Virus record (IMG/VR): IMGVR_UViG_3300035703_000124 | Location: 1 to 54,141 of that record | Source: a virus | Strand: one strand, 5' to 3' | Length of the DNA stretch: 54,141 nt | Shown: positions 8,172 to 15,656 of the stretch, piece after piece | Layout: each line of letters opens with the position of its first letter | How positions within the stretch are numbered: position 1 is the first letter of the stretch | The notes under the pieces: generated by a model | Told to the model about the DNA's origin: nothing | Database searches by the model: none | What the model saw: the letters and a program-made list of their open reading frames with translations, nothing else | Program-made: the position numbers and the translations under genes

Positions 8172-8180
8172 TGCTATAAT
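8172..8180 (+). promoter_or_regulatory. Extended -10 promoter at the head of the glycan cassette
   Basis: TGCTATAAT is a TGn extended -10 with a perfect TATAAT, 19 bases before the ATG at 8200. No clear -35 is seen, as expected for extended -10 promoters. It separates the fibre genes from the 10-kb accessory cassette, whose later genes are packed with overlaps or minimal gaps. Confidence 0.6.
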
Positions 8181-8199
8181 AGTAAAAAACTGATAATTT

Positions 8200-9180
8200 A
8201 TGAGCAATTTTGTAAAACTTGCCTTGGAAAATGGAGGATCTATTTATCCTTTAATTATTCCTTCAATAGATTTAAAGGGACCTGCAATTACAAATCCTTC
8301 TATTTACAATGATAATGGAAGAATTTTTGTAAATCTTAGGAATATTAATTATACACTTTATCACTCTGAGAAAAAAATATTTGAGCATCATTGGGGACCA
8401 TTAGTTTATATTCATCCAGAAAATGATTTACGTCTTCGTACTTGGAATGTGTTTGGTGAACTTGATGAAAATATGAGATTAAAATGGCATACTCATATTG
8501 ATACATCTAAACATCCAGACAAAGAACTTTGGGAGTTTGTGGGACTTGAAGATGCTCGTATTTTTAGATGGGAAGGAAAACTTTACACTTGTGGTGTAAG
8601 AAGAGATCTTGATACCATTGGTACTGGTCGAATGGAACTTTGTGAAATTGAAATTATTGATGGGCAAGTCAAGGAATTAAGTCAACACCGTATTCCAACT
8701 CCAGGAGATAATAAATCGTATTGTGAAAAGAATTGGATGCCAATTCTTGATATGCCTTACCATTTTGTGAAATGGACAAATGGTACTGAAGTTGTTAAGT
8801 ATGATATAAACACAGGAAAAACATCCCAAGTTGCATTGAAAGGCTGGAGAGATTTGGGATGTATTGATCTTCGTGGGGGATCACAAGTTCTTCCTTTTGA
8901 ACAATACAGATTAGCATTAAATCATGAAACATTTTTAACTAAAAGCCCTGCGGGAAGAAAAGATGGAACATATAGACATCGTTTTATTGTTTGGGATAAG
9001 GATTGGAATATTGTAAAAGTTTCAAGAAGGTTTTCTTTCTTGGAAGCAGAGATTGAATTTGCTGTAGGTATGTGTGAATATGGTGATGATTATTTGATTA
9101 CCTTTGGTTTTCAGGATAATGCAGCTTACTTATTAAAAGTAAATAAAGATTTTGTAAAGAATTATATTTTTGAAGAATGA
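8200..9180 (+). CDS. Five-bladed beta-propeller glycosidase/phosphorylase-like protein (GH130/GH43-like)
   Basis: 326 residues with repeated blade-like motifs: NPSIYNDNGRIFVNLRN, FVGLEDARIFRWEGKLY, EKNWMPI, DLRGGSQV, RHRFIVWDKDW and EIEFAVGMCEYGDDYLITFG. The GLEDARIF segment, the basic/aromatic blade ends and the size fit the GH130/GH43-like propeller fold, often found next to glycosyltransferases in surface-glycan loci. Catalytic residues cannot be assigned by eye. It overlaps the next gene by 4 bases (ATGA). Could trim or phosphorolyse a host or phage glycan (inference). Confidence 0.6.
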   Translation: MSNFVKLALENGGSIYPLIIPSIDLKGPAITNPSIYNDNGRIFVNLRNINYTLYHSEKKIFEHHWGPLVYIHPENDLRLRTWNVFGELDENMRLKWHTHIDTSKHPDKELWEFVGLEDARIFRWEGKLYTCGVRRDLDTIGTGRMELCEIEIIDGQVKELSQHRIPTPGDNKSYCEKNWMPILDMPYHFVKWTNGTEVVKYDINTGKTSQVALKGWRDLGCIDLRGGSQVLPFEQYRLALNHETFLTKSPAGRKDGTYRHRFIVWDKDWNIVKVSRRFSFLEAEIEFAVGMCEYGDDYLITFGFQDNAAYLLKVNKDFVKNYIFEE

Positions 9181-9929
9181 AAATAGCAGTTTGTGTTTCT
9201 GGTGGTGTTAGATATACACATTTAGGATTAAAAAGTATTCAGAAAATTGTTCCAAATGAATATGTAAAAATTTTTATCCATACTTGGAAAGTTAAAGATG
9301 TAAATTCTTTTTTGAACACAGTCTCTGGATTGCAACATAAAGAACAAGATAAAGTTATTGAAACTAATCTTTCACTATTAGAAGAATATAATTATGAAAA
9401 ATTATTAATTGAAAATTATGATAAATGTCAGAAAAAATTTCAAAATCTTTTAGATAGTTTGAAATTTATTCCTTCAATAGACACTGAAGATACTGAACCA
9501 AGAACTGATGTTGGTCCTATCAGTATGCACTATTCAATATATAAAGCGAATGAATTGAAAAAGGAATATGAGAAAGAAAATAATATAAAATTTGATTGGG
9601 TAATTCGGATGAGAACTGATAGTGATTTCCGTTATGAACAGTTGGATTTAAATACTTTGAACCATGAGTTAAACATTCCTTCTGGTGAAGATTGGGGAGA
9701 TAATTCAATTAATGATCAATTTGCTATTGGAACTTCTCATGCAATGGACTTATATTCAAGTCTTTACAATAATTTTCATTATACTCAAAGCACTAAATTT
9801 TATCCAGAAAGAATTCTTGCATTGCATTTAAAAAATGTAAATTTAATTCCAAATCGAGTAGATTTTCCTGTTAGAATTAATAATGGAATTGATTTTAGAA
9901 AAGTTTGGTATCCTCATTTAGTTGAATGA
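9177..9929 (+). CDS. Putative glycosyltransferase
   Basis: 250 residues beginning MKIAVCVSGGVRYTH, a Rossmann-like opening often seen in GT-A-type or DUF-level glycosyltransferases of phage and capsule loci. A candidate metal/nucleotide motif lies in WVIRMRTDSDF (RTDSD), followed by NDQFAIGTS, which suits the acceptor/exit side of such enzymes. Translationally coupled to the propeller gene by ATGA overlap and 3 bases upstream of the fucosyltransferase. Donor and acceptor sugars cannot be named. Confidence 0.55.
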   Translation: MKIAVCVSGGVRYTHLGLKSIQKIVPNEYVKIFIHTWKVKDVNSFLNTVSGLQHKEQDKVIETNLSLLEEYNYEKLLIENYDKCQKKFQNLLDSLKFIPSIDTEDTEPRTDVGPISMHYSIYKANELKKEYEKENNIKFDWVIRMRTDSDFRYEQLDLNTLNHELNIPSGEDWGDNSINDQFAIGTSHAMDLYSSLYNNFHYTQSTKFYPERILALHLKNVNLIPNRVDFPVRINNGIDFRKVWYPHLVE

Positions 9930-9932
9930 AAG

Positions 9933-10676
9933 ATGATATCATTTAATAATATTGGTCATATGGGACGTTTGGGAAATCAAATGTTCCAGTATGCTGGAGT
10001 CAAAGGAGTAGCAATTCATAAAGGATATTGGTATTCTGTACCTTCTAACACTTCTTTGAATCAGTGTTTTAAAATACCAGAAACATTATCTAACAACAAT
10101 AGCAGGATTGTTAATGTAGAAAGGTTTGAATTTGATGAGGAGTTCTTCAATAATTGCCCTGATGATGTTGACGTGTGTGGATATTTTCAATCAGAAAAAT
10201 ACTTTAAGCATATAGAGAATCAGATTAGACAAGACTTTATTTTTCATGATAGAATATTGAAAGAATGTTTATCTTATCGGAGTACCTTATCAGGCACTCA
10301 TTTAATATCACTACATATTAGAAGAAGTGATTATATTAGCGATCTAAATTTTGAGTGTCTTTCACTTGATTATTATTGGAACGCAGTAAAACTTCTACCA
10401 AACTTCCCAGTGATAGTTTTTAGTGATGATCTAGAATGGTGTAAAAAACAGTTCAGTCAAGATCCGTTTATTATCTCTCCATTTGAAGATCCTTTTTTTG
10501 ATCTTTGCTTAATGTCTCTTTGCGATTATCACATTATTGCCAACTCCTCATTCTCTTGGTGGGGATCTTGGTTATCAAATAGTAAGCAAACAATTGCTCC
10601 CAGAAAATGGTTTTCCGGTGAATTTTCAAACTGGAATACTAAAGATTTATATTTACCCGAATGGATTATAATTTAA
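9933..10676 (+). CDS. Alpha-1,2-fucosyltransferase-like, GT11 family
   Basis: 247 residues with the GT11 signatures: GRLGNQMFQYA (residues 11-21), HIRRSDY (128-134; the HxRRxD motif that binds GDP-fucose) and SSFSWWGSWL near residue 205. The family transfers L-fucose from GDP-fucose to galactose-containing glycans. Length is slightly short of the usual 270-300 residues but all three motifs are present. No fucose-synthesis genes are in this window, so the donor would come from the host or from elsewhere in the phage genome (inference). Confidence 0.85.
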   Translation: MISFNNIGHMGRLGNQMFQYAGVKGVAIHKGYWYSVPSNTSLNQCFKIPETLSNNNSRIVNVERFEFDEEFFNNCPDDVDVCGYFQSEKYFKHIENQIRQDFIFHDRILKECLSYRSTLSGTHLISLHIRRSDYISDLNFECLSLDYYWNAVKLLPNFPVIVFSDDLEWCKKQFSQDPFIISPFEDPFFDLCLMSLCDYHIIANSSFSWWGSWLSNSKQTIAPRKWFSGEFSNWNTKDLYLPEWIII

Positions 10677-10684
10677 AAAATACT

Positions 10685-11413
10685 ATGAATTTTTCTTCTG
10701 ATTTACATAATAAAGCAATTATTGATACTGGATATGAATATCGTGGAAGGTTTTCAAATTCTTATGTTTATACTGGATTTGTCGATAATTTCATGAAAAA
10801 AATTCATGAAAAAGAGTGGGATGGTCCAAAAGTTTATCTTGATATTGGATCTAGAGATTTAATGCAAACCATAGAGGTTGCACAGTATCATCCAAATACT
10901 AGATTTATTGCATTCGAACCTGTTCCTTGGCAATATCAGGTTTGTTATGAAAGAAGTTTGGAGTGGGATAATATCGAAGTTTATAATTATGCCATCTCTG
11001 ATAAGGAAGGACTTGCTGATTTTTGGCAATTAGATACAAACACGGGAGCATCATCATTGTTAGAACCAATGCATGATATTCCTGCTAGTAATAATATAAG
11101 TAAAAAGATTATAGTTGAATGTAAAAGACTTGATAATTTTCTTCCTACTATAGGAGTAAATTCTGTAGATTGTTTATGGATTGATACTCAAGGTACAGAA
11201 CTCAATGTCTTAAAAAGTTTAGGAAAGTATATTGACAATGTAATGTTTATACACACGGAGGCATCTCCCAAACCTTATTACAAAAATCAAAATATAAAAA
11301 GTGAGATTGAAACATTTTTATACATGAAAGGATTTGAAATGGAATTTACATCTTGTCCAGGACATCCATATGGAGAAGGAGATATAATTGCATCAAGGAG
11401 AAATATAAAGTGA
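10685..11413 (+). CDS. FkbM-family methyltransferase
   Basis: 242 residues from ATG 10685; ATG 10661 would overlap the preceding gene. SAM-binding motif I is KVYLDIGSRD, the acidic loop is FIAFEPVPWQY, and the FkbM hallmarks CLWIDTQGTELNVLKSLG and VMFIHTEA follow. FkbM enzymes O-methylate sugars or polyketides using S-adenosylmethionine. In this cassette it probably methylates a glycan. It overlaps the next gene by 4 bases at GTGA. Confidence 0.75.
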   Translation: MNFSSDLHNKAIIDTGYEYRGRFSNSYVYTGFVDNFMKKIHEKEWDGPKVYLDIGSRDLMQTIEVAQYHPNTRFIAFEPVPWQYQVCYERSLEWDNIEVYNYAISDKEGLADFWQLDTNTGASSLLEPMHDIPASNNISKKIIVECKRLDNFLPTIGVNSVDCLWIDTQGTELNVLKSLGKYIDNVMFIHTEASPKPYYKNQNIKSEIETFLYMKGFEMEFTSCPGHPYGEGDIIASRRNIK

Positions 11414-12321
11414 AAATTTTATATGTTTATAATTTTGCTTACTTAGATTATCAATCTGATACTGTTTATCATGGTTTGATTGATAGTGGTATGGATGTTT
11501 ATGAAACTCATTATCCATCATATATGTTAAATGGATTTGTCTTTGATAAGCAATCTATGTATGGAGATGTTTGGCAAGATATCTATGGAGGACTGCCAGG
11601 AACAACTTTTACTCTATATGGTAAATTAGATTATACTCCTAAAGTTGAATCTGGAGAAATTATCATTGATAAGATTAAATCAAAATTTTATGATATTGTA
11701 ATTTATGGATGTGTTTATGATCATGATGGAATGCCAAGAAGAAAATGTTTAGATTACCTTGATGAAGTAATTAAATATTATTCTAAACATGAAATTCATT
11801 TTATTGATGGATCTGATAATTCTTGGAATTATGCCCACTCTAATGGGTTAGCACCATATGGGACTATATGGAAAACTCAGTTGGAAAGTATTGGTGCAGG
11901 GAATCCAATTTGTTTTGGTATTCCTGAATCGCAATTAATTAAATCAAATCCAAAAAAAGAAAAATTATTTGCGGATATTATTCCAGGAATTAAAAAAACA
12001 TATGTTTACTCTGATGAAGAATCATATTATAATGATTATGCAAAATCTTATTATGGGATGACTTGGAAAAAAGGGCAGTGGAATTGTATGAGGCATCTTG
12101 AAATTCTTGCAAATAAGTGTATTCCATATTTTCCAGATATTGAAGATTGCCCTCCTTTTGTGATGATGGATTTCCCGAAGGAGGTATTTAGAGAAACTAA
12201 TAAATACGCTAGAAAGTATGAAATTCATCCAAATTATGAATGGATTAATGATTATATTTTTGATTATACTAAAAATAATTTGACCACTAAGAAAATTGTT
12301 GAGAGGTTTTTTAGAAAATGA
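11410..12321 (+). CDS. Putative glycosyltransferase, GT-B-like
   Basis: 303 residues from GTG 11410, which overlaps the upstream stop (GTGA). The sequence opens with MKILYVYNFAYLDYQSD and contains the C-terminal pattern YGMTWKKGQWNCMRHLEILANKCIPYFPDIEDCPP, which resembles the donor-binding end of GT-B glycosyltransferases (a conserved region around an 'EilA.gciP' motif). An HFIDGSDNSWN segment lies mid-protein. Specific family not recognised. Coupled to the next methyltransferase gene by a 4-base overlap. Confidence 0.55.
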   Translation: MKILYVYNFAYLDYQSDTVYHGLIDSGMDVYETHYPSYMLNGFVFDKQSMYGDVWQDIYGGLPGTTFTLYGKLDYTPKVESGEIIIDKIKSKFYDIVIYGCVYDHDGMPRRKCLDYLDEVIKYYSKHEIHFIDGSDNSWNYAHSNGLAPYGTIWKTQLESIGAGNPICFGIPESQLIKSNPKKEKLFADIIPGIKKTYVYSDEESYYNDYAKSYYGMTWKKGQWNCMRHLEILANKCIPYFPDIEDCPPFVMMDFPKEVFRETNKYARKYEIHPNYEWINDYIFDYTKNNLTTKKIVERFFRK

Positions 12322-12920
12322 AAGTCGTTCAAATAGGGACAAATAGAGCAAATGATGATCTTTCAAACTATTTGAAATCTAACTGCAAAAATAATTTTAA
12401 CAAGTTAAATTTTGGATTATTTGTTGAAGCAAATAGTATTCATATTAATGACATCAAAAATTGCTATTCAGATTATGAAAATATTTTTGTCGAAAACGTA
12501 GCAATAAAATCTCCATTTCAAACTGGAGATGAACTTGAAATTTTTTACAATACTCTTGATGTTAATGGAGAAATTTCATCGTGCAAATATGATCACGTAT
12601 ATACTCATACAATATGGTGTCCAGAAATTTGCCATGGAGAAATTAAATCATTCAAGGTTCCCTGCATATCACTAGAAACTTTGTTGGACAAATATAAAAT
12701 TTCCTATTTGGATTGGCTTTTGCTGGATGTTGAGGGAATAGATGCGGAACTTTTATTGACTTTTAATTGGAAAAAATATGAAATTAAAAAAATAGAATTT
12801 GAACATTTACATCTTGGAGATTATTCTTATACCATCGAACATATGTTGATTGGTATGGGATATAAAAGAGTGGATTCTTTAAGTCAAAATGATTGGGCTT
12901 TTGAAAATAAAAATGAATGA
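12318..12920 (+). CDS. Small FkbM-like methyltransferase
   Basis: 200 residues beginning MKVVQIGTNRANDD, which may stand in for the SAM-binding glycine motif. FVEANSIHI occupies the acidic-loop position. LDWLLLDVEGIDAELLLTFNW is the FkbM C-terminal signature, and IEFEHLHL follows. It is shorter than typical FkbM domains, with a reduced N-terminus. It overlaps both neighbours by 4 bases (ATGA), so it belongs to the same translational unit. Probably acts on a sugar; activity is uncertain because motif I is atypical. Confidence 0.6.
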   Translation: MKVVQIGTNRANDDLSNYLKSNCKNNFNKLNFGLFVEANSIHINDIKNCYSDYENIFVENVAIKSPFQTGDELEIFYNTLDVNGEISSCKYDHVYTHTIWCPEICHGEIKSFKVPCISLETLLDKYKISYLDWLLLDVEGIDAELLLTFNWKKYEIKKIEFEHLHLGDYSYTIEHMLIGMGYKRVDSLSQNDWAFENKNE

Positions 12921-13648
12921 ATATAATAATTCCAATGGCAGGTGAGGGAACAAGATTTCCTAGAGACACTTATAAAATTCCAAAACCTTTGATTGACATT
13001 AAAGGGATTCCAATGATTCAAAGAGCAATTAACTCTCTTGGATTGAATGGGACTTATCATTTTGTAATCAGAAAAGATAGTTATTATGATCAGGTTTGCA
13101 CATTACTTCATAAAATATTATTAGATCCAAAAATTATAAGTGTAGAAGAAACTACAGAGGGACCTGCAGCAAGTTGTCTTCTCTTTAAAGATTTTATTAA
13201 TGACGAAGAAGAACTTGTGATTGCAAACTGTGATCAGATTATGTGGTGGGATCCAAATTTATTTCTTAATACTGCACGTTATTATAAGTATGATGGTCTT
13301 ATTGTGACCTATTCAACCACGACTCCTAAAAACAGTTATGCAAGAATCGATCAACAAGGATTTGTTCAAGAAGTTAAAGAGAAAGAAGTGATTAGTGATA
13401 TATCTTTAAACGGAATTCATTATTGGAGAAAGGGAAAATACTTTGTGCAAAGTGCAGAAGATATGATAAAATGTAATGATAGAGCACCCAATGGTGAATT
13501 TTATGTAGGACCCTCTTATAACCATATGATTAAACGTGGACTTAAGGTTGGAGTACATCACATCCCAAATTATCAGCATATCCCAGTTGGAGTTCCAGAG
13601 GATTTGAATTCATTTCTAGAAAAGTATGAACGTAACAAAAATTACTGA
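12917..13648 (+). CDS. Sugar-phosphate nucleotidyltransferase
   Basis: 243 residues. The nucleotide-binding signature is at residues 9-14 (GEGTRF) followed by the KPL motif at 23-25. The metal-binding aspartate is D106 in ANCDQIMWW, and the sugar-site segment NGIHYW appears near residue 170. These define the NTP-transferase family that makes NDP-sugars or related activated compounds from a phosphate ester and NTP. Which nucleotide and sugar cannot be told by eye. It overlaps the cupin gene by 23 bases and sits two genes before the RuBisCO-like protein, so it may activate the product of that enzyme (inference). Confidence 0.8.
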   Translation: MNIIIPMAGEGTRFPRDTYKIPKPLIDIKGIPMIQRAINSLGLNGTYHFVIRKDSYYDQVCTLLHKILLDPKIISVEETTEGPAASCLLFKDFINDEEELVIANCDQIMWWDPNLFLNTARYYKYDGLIVTYSTTTPKNSYARIDQQGFVQEVKEKEVISDISLNGIHYWRKGKYFVQSAEDMIKCNDRAPNGEFYVGPSYNHMIKRGLKVGVHHIPNYQHIPVGVPEDLNSFLEKYERNKNY

Positions 13649-13946
13649 TTATGTGAGAGGTTGGTTTATTGGAAACTTTGAACCATCTCTTTTGAAAACA
13701 CCTGACTTTGAGGTAGGATTACTATCACATAAGAAAGGTGAACATTGGGCACCGCATTATCATAAAGAAAGTGTAGAATATAATGTTCTTGTTTCTGGAA
13801 AAATGGTAGTTCAAGGAAAGGAACTGAATAGTGGAGATGTATTTGTATTAGATAAGAGAGAAGTTGCTGATCCAATTTTTCTAGAAGACTGTACATTAGT
13901 CGTCGTTAAAGTTCCTTCTATTCCTTCTGATAAGTTTGAGGTTTGA
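13626..13946 (+). CDS. Single-domain cupin
   Basis: 106 residues. The cupin metal motif is visible as H44-x-H46-x4-E51-x6-G58 (HYHKESVEYNVLVSG), followed by the second motif region LNSGDVFVLDKREVADP. Single-domain cupins act as isomerases, epimerases, dioxygenases or sensors; the exact reaction is unknown. It is wedged between the nucleotidyltransferase (23-base overlap) and the RuBisCO-like gene (one-base gap), so a role in the same small-molecule pathway is likely. Confidence 0.75.
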   Translation: MNVTKITDYVRGWFIGNFEPSLLKTPDFEVGLLSHKKGEHWAPHYHKESVEYNVLVSGKMVVQGKELNSGDVFVLDKREVADPIFLEDCTLVVVKVPSIPSDKFEV

Positions 13947-13947
13947 A

Positions 13948-15186
13948 ATGAAATTCTTCAGAGAATTAACTGATCAAGAAAGAGATCGTTGTGTTGTTGC
14001 AACGTATTATATTGAATCCTATAAAGAAGTTGGGACACTTAGAGATGCTGCATGGAATCTTGCGATTGGACAAAGTGTAGGTAATCCAAAAGTTCGTAAT
14101 CGCTGGGAGAGTGATGAACTGTTTGAACTTGCATCTTGCATCGTCTATGCTGATGAAGATGAACTTTCACAACTCACAGAAGGTGTGGTAAAGATTGGTT
14201 TCCCTAAAGTGAATACTGATTGGGAAGGCGATGGAATCTCACACCTTCTCTGCCAACTAATGGGTGGTCAACTGGACATTGATGTTTTCAAAGTTTGCAG
14301 ACTGCAAAAGTTGGATTTTCCTTCTGATGTTGAAGCATCATTCATTGGACCTAAAAATGGTATTGATGGTATTCGTAAGTTTGTCAATCGTTACGACAAG
14401 CCTCTTTCTGGTGCGATTGTAAAACCAAAGACTGGAATCTCCCCACAAACTCTTTCTGAAATGGTGAAAGAACTTCTTGATGGTGGTGTAGACTTTATTA
14501 AAGAAGATGAGATTCTTTCTAATCCTTCATTCTGCCGTCTTGAAGATCGTGTGGAATTGATTTCTAATATTGTCAATAACTGTGGTCGTAATGTAATCTA
14601 TGCATTCTGTATTAATGGTGATCACCATACCATTCTTGATCGTGCTAAGTTTGTTTCTGATAATGGTGGAAATGGTATTCATATTAATTTTTGGTCTGGT
14701 CTTGGGGTTTATAACTCTGTTAGAAAGATGGACCTACCACTGTTTATCCATTATCAAAAAAGTGGGGACAAAATTCTTACGGATAAACGCCACTCATTTG
14801 GAATAGATTGGGACGTTCTTTGTGACCTTGCTGGTCTCTGCGGTGTAGATACGATTCACGCTGGAATGTGGGGTGGATACTTGAGTGATGATGAAAATGA
14901 ACTTTGCCAAACTATGGAAATACTTCATAATCGTAATGTTCTTCCAGCATTGAGTTGTGGGATGCATCCTGGCATCGTCAACACGACTGCAGAGAAGTTT
15001 GGTACAGACTTCCTCGCCAACTGCGGAGGTGCCGTACACGGGCACCCAGGGGGCACTCTGGCGGGTGCTCTGGCAATGCGTCAAGCAATTGATAAAACTC
15101 CTGGAGCAGAGTTTCGTGCCGCTATTGATAAGTGGGGATATGAAACTGGGGGAGGTTCTTTACCAGAATGGGTTTTAGATTTTTGA
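13948..15186 (+). CDS. RuBisCO-like protein (form IV-like RuBisCO large-subunit superfamily)
   Basis: 412 residues from ATG 13948, one base after the cupin stop; an upstream TTG at 13936 is less likely. The N-terminal ferredoxin-like domain is followed by a barrel with GAIVKPKTGIS (K159/K161), the metal-site motif GGVDFIKEDE (carbamate-type K185, D187, E188), H268, H304 in DTIHAG, S336 in LPALSCG, and phosphate-loop residues in CGGAVHGHPGG. By-eye comparison shows loss of carboxylase residues: loop-6 Lys is Tyr (GGYLSDD), the Arg after H268 is Tyr, and the N-terminal Glu/Thr/Trp and Asn contributions are absent. It is therefore probably not a CO2-fixing RuBisCO but an enolase, isomerase or decarboxylase-type RLP. 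DNA here is richer in C and G than in the flanking glycosyltransferase genes, suggesting separate acquisition. Confidence 0.9.
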   Translation: MKFFRELTDQERDRCVVATYYIESYKEVGTLRDAAWNLAIGQSVGNPKVRNRWESDELFELASCIVYADEDELSQLTEGVVKIGFPKVNTDWEGDGISHLLCQLMGGQLDIDVFKVCRLQKLDFPSDVEASFIGPKNGIDGIRKFVNRYDKPLSGAIVKPKTGISPQTLSEMVKELLDGGVDFIKEDEILSNPSFCRLEDRVELISNIVNNCGRNVIYAFCINGDHHTILDRAKFVSDNGGNGIHINFWSGLGVYNSVRKMDLPLFIHYQKSGDKILTDKRHSFGIDWDVLCDLAGLCGVDTIHAGMWGGYLSDDENELCQTMEILHNRNVLPALSCGMHPGIVNTTAEKFGTDFLANCGGAVHGHPGGTLAGALAMRQAIDKTPGAEFRAAIDKWGYETGGGSLPEWVLDF

Positions 15187-15187
15187 T

Positions 15188-15652
15188 ATGAAAATTATTT
15201 CTCATCGTGGAAATCTAGTTGGACCTAATCCGATTAGAGAAAATAGTGTTGACTATATCGAAGAAGCAATTGCTGAAGGATTCGATGTTGAAATTGATTT
15301 GAGAGTCGAGGATGATGAGTTCTATCTTGGGCACGATGATCCTCAATACTTTGTGACCATGGAATGGTTGAGAAAATATAAGGATGTTCTTTGGATTCAT
15401 TGTAAGAATTTAGAGGCACTTGAAAAACTATCTACTTCTGTGGTAAAATTTAATTACTTTTGGCACGAGTCTGACAAATATACAATCACTAGTAAAGGAG
15501 TCGGGTGGTCTTTAGTAGGAGAAACTCCTTATTCTAATTCGGTTATTGTTATGCCAGAAATGACAGAATTGAATGATGAATATATAAAGAATAGTTTTGG
15601 TATATGTACTGACTTACCAATTTTTTATAAGAACAAATTTTTAAACTTTTGA
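15188..15652 (+). CDS. Short glycerophosphodiester phosphodiesterase-like protein
   Basis: 154 residues, starting one base after the RLP stop. GDPD family landmarks are present: H6-R7-G8 (ISHRGN), E18-N19 (RENSVDY), E35/D37 (VEIDLRV) and H49-D50 (GHDDP). These correspond to the acid/base histidines and metal ligands of the TIM-barrel phosphodiesterases. The protein is about 90 residues shorter than usual, so part of the barrel is reduced. It may cleave or form a phosphodiester in the RLP pathway rather than degrade glycerophosphodiesters (inference). Confidence 0.7.
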   Translation: MKIISHRGNLVGPNPIRENSVDYIEEAIAEGFDVEIDLRVEDDEFYLGHDDPQYFVTMEWLRKYKDVLWIHCKNLEALEKLSTSVVKFNYFWHESDKYTITSKGVGWSLVGETPYSNSVIVMPEMTELNDEYIKNSFGICTDLPIFYKNKFLNF

Positions 15653-15656
15653 TTTT

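Noticed and set aside
14794-15084. Minus-strand and alternative-frame readings inside the RLP gene
   Set aside because: Shadow frames created by the more G/C-rich codons; no start signals, and the RLP frame is conserved at family motifs.
13948-15186. A true CO2-fixing RuBisCO as a photosynthesis-supporting gene
   Set aside because: Loop-6 lysine, the arginine next to the active-site histidine and the N-terminal Glu/Thr/Trp and Asn contributions are not present in a by-eye comparison, and neighbours are glycan genes rather than Calvin cycle genes.
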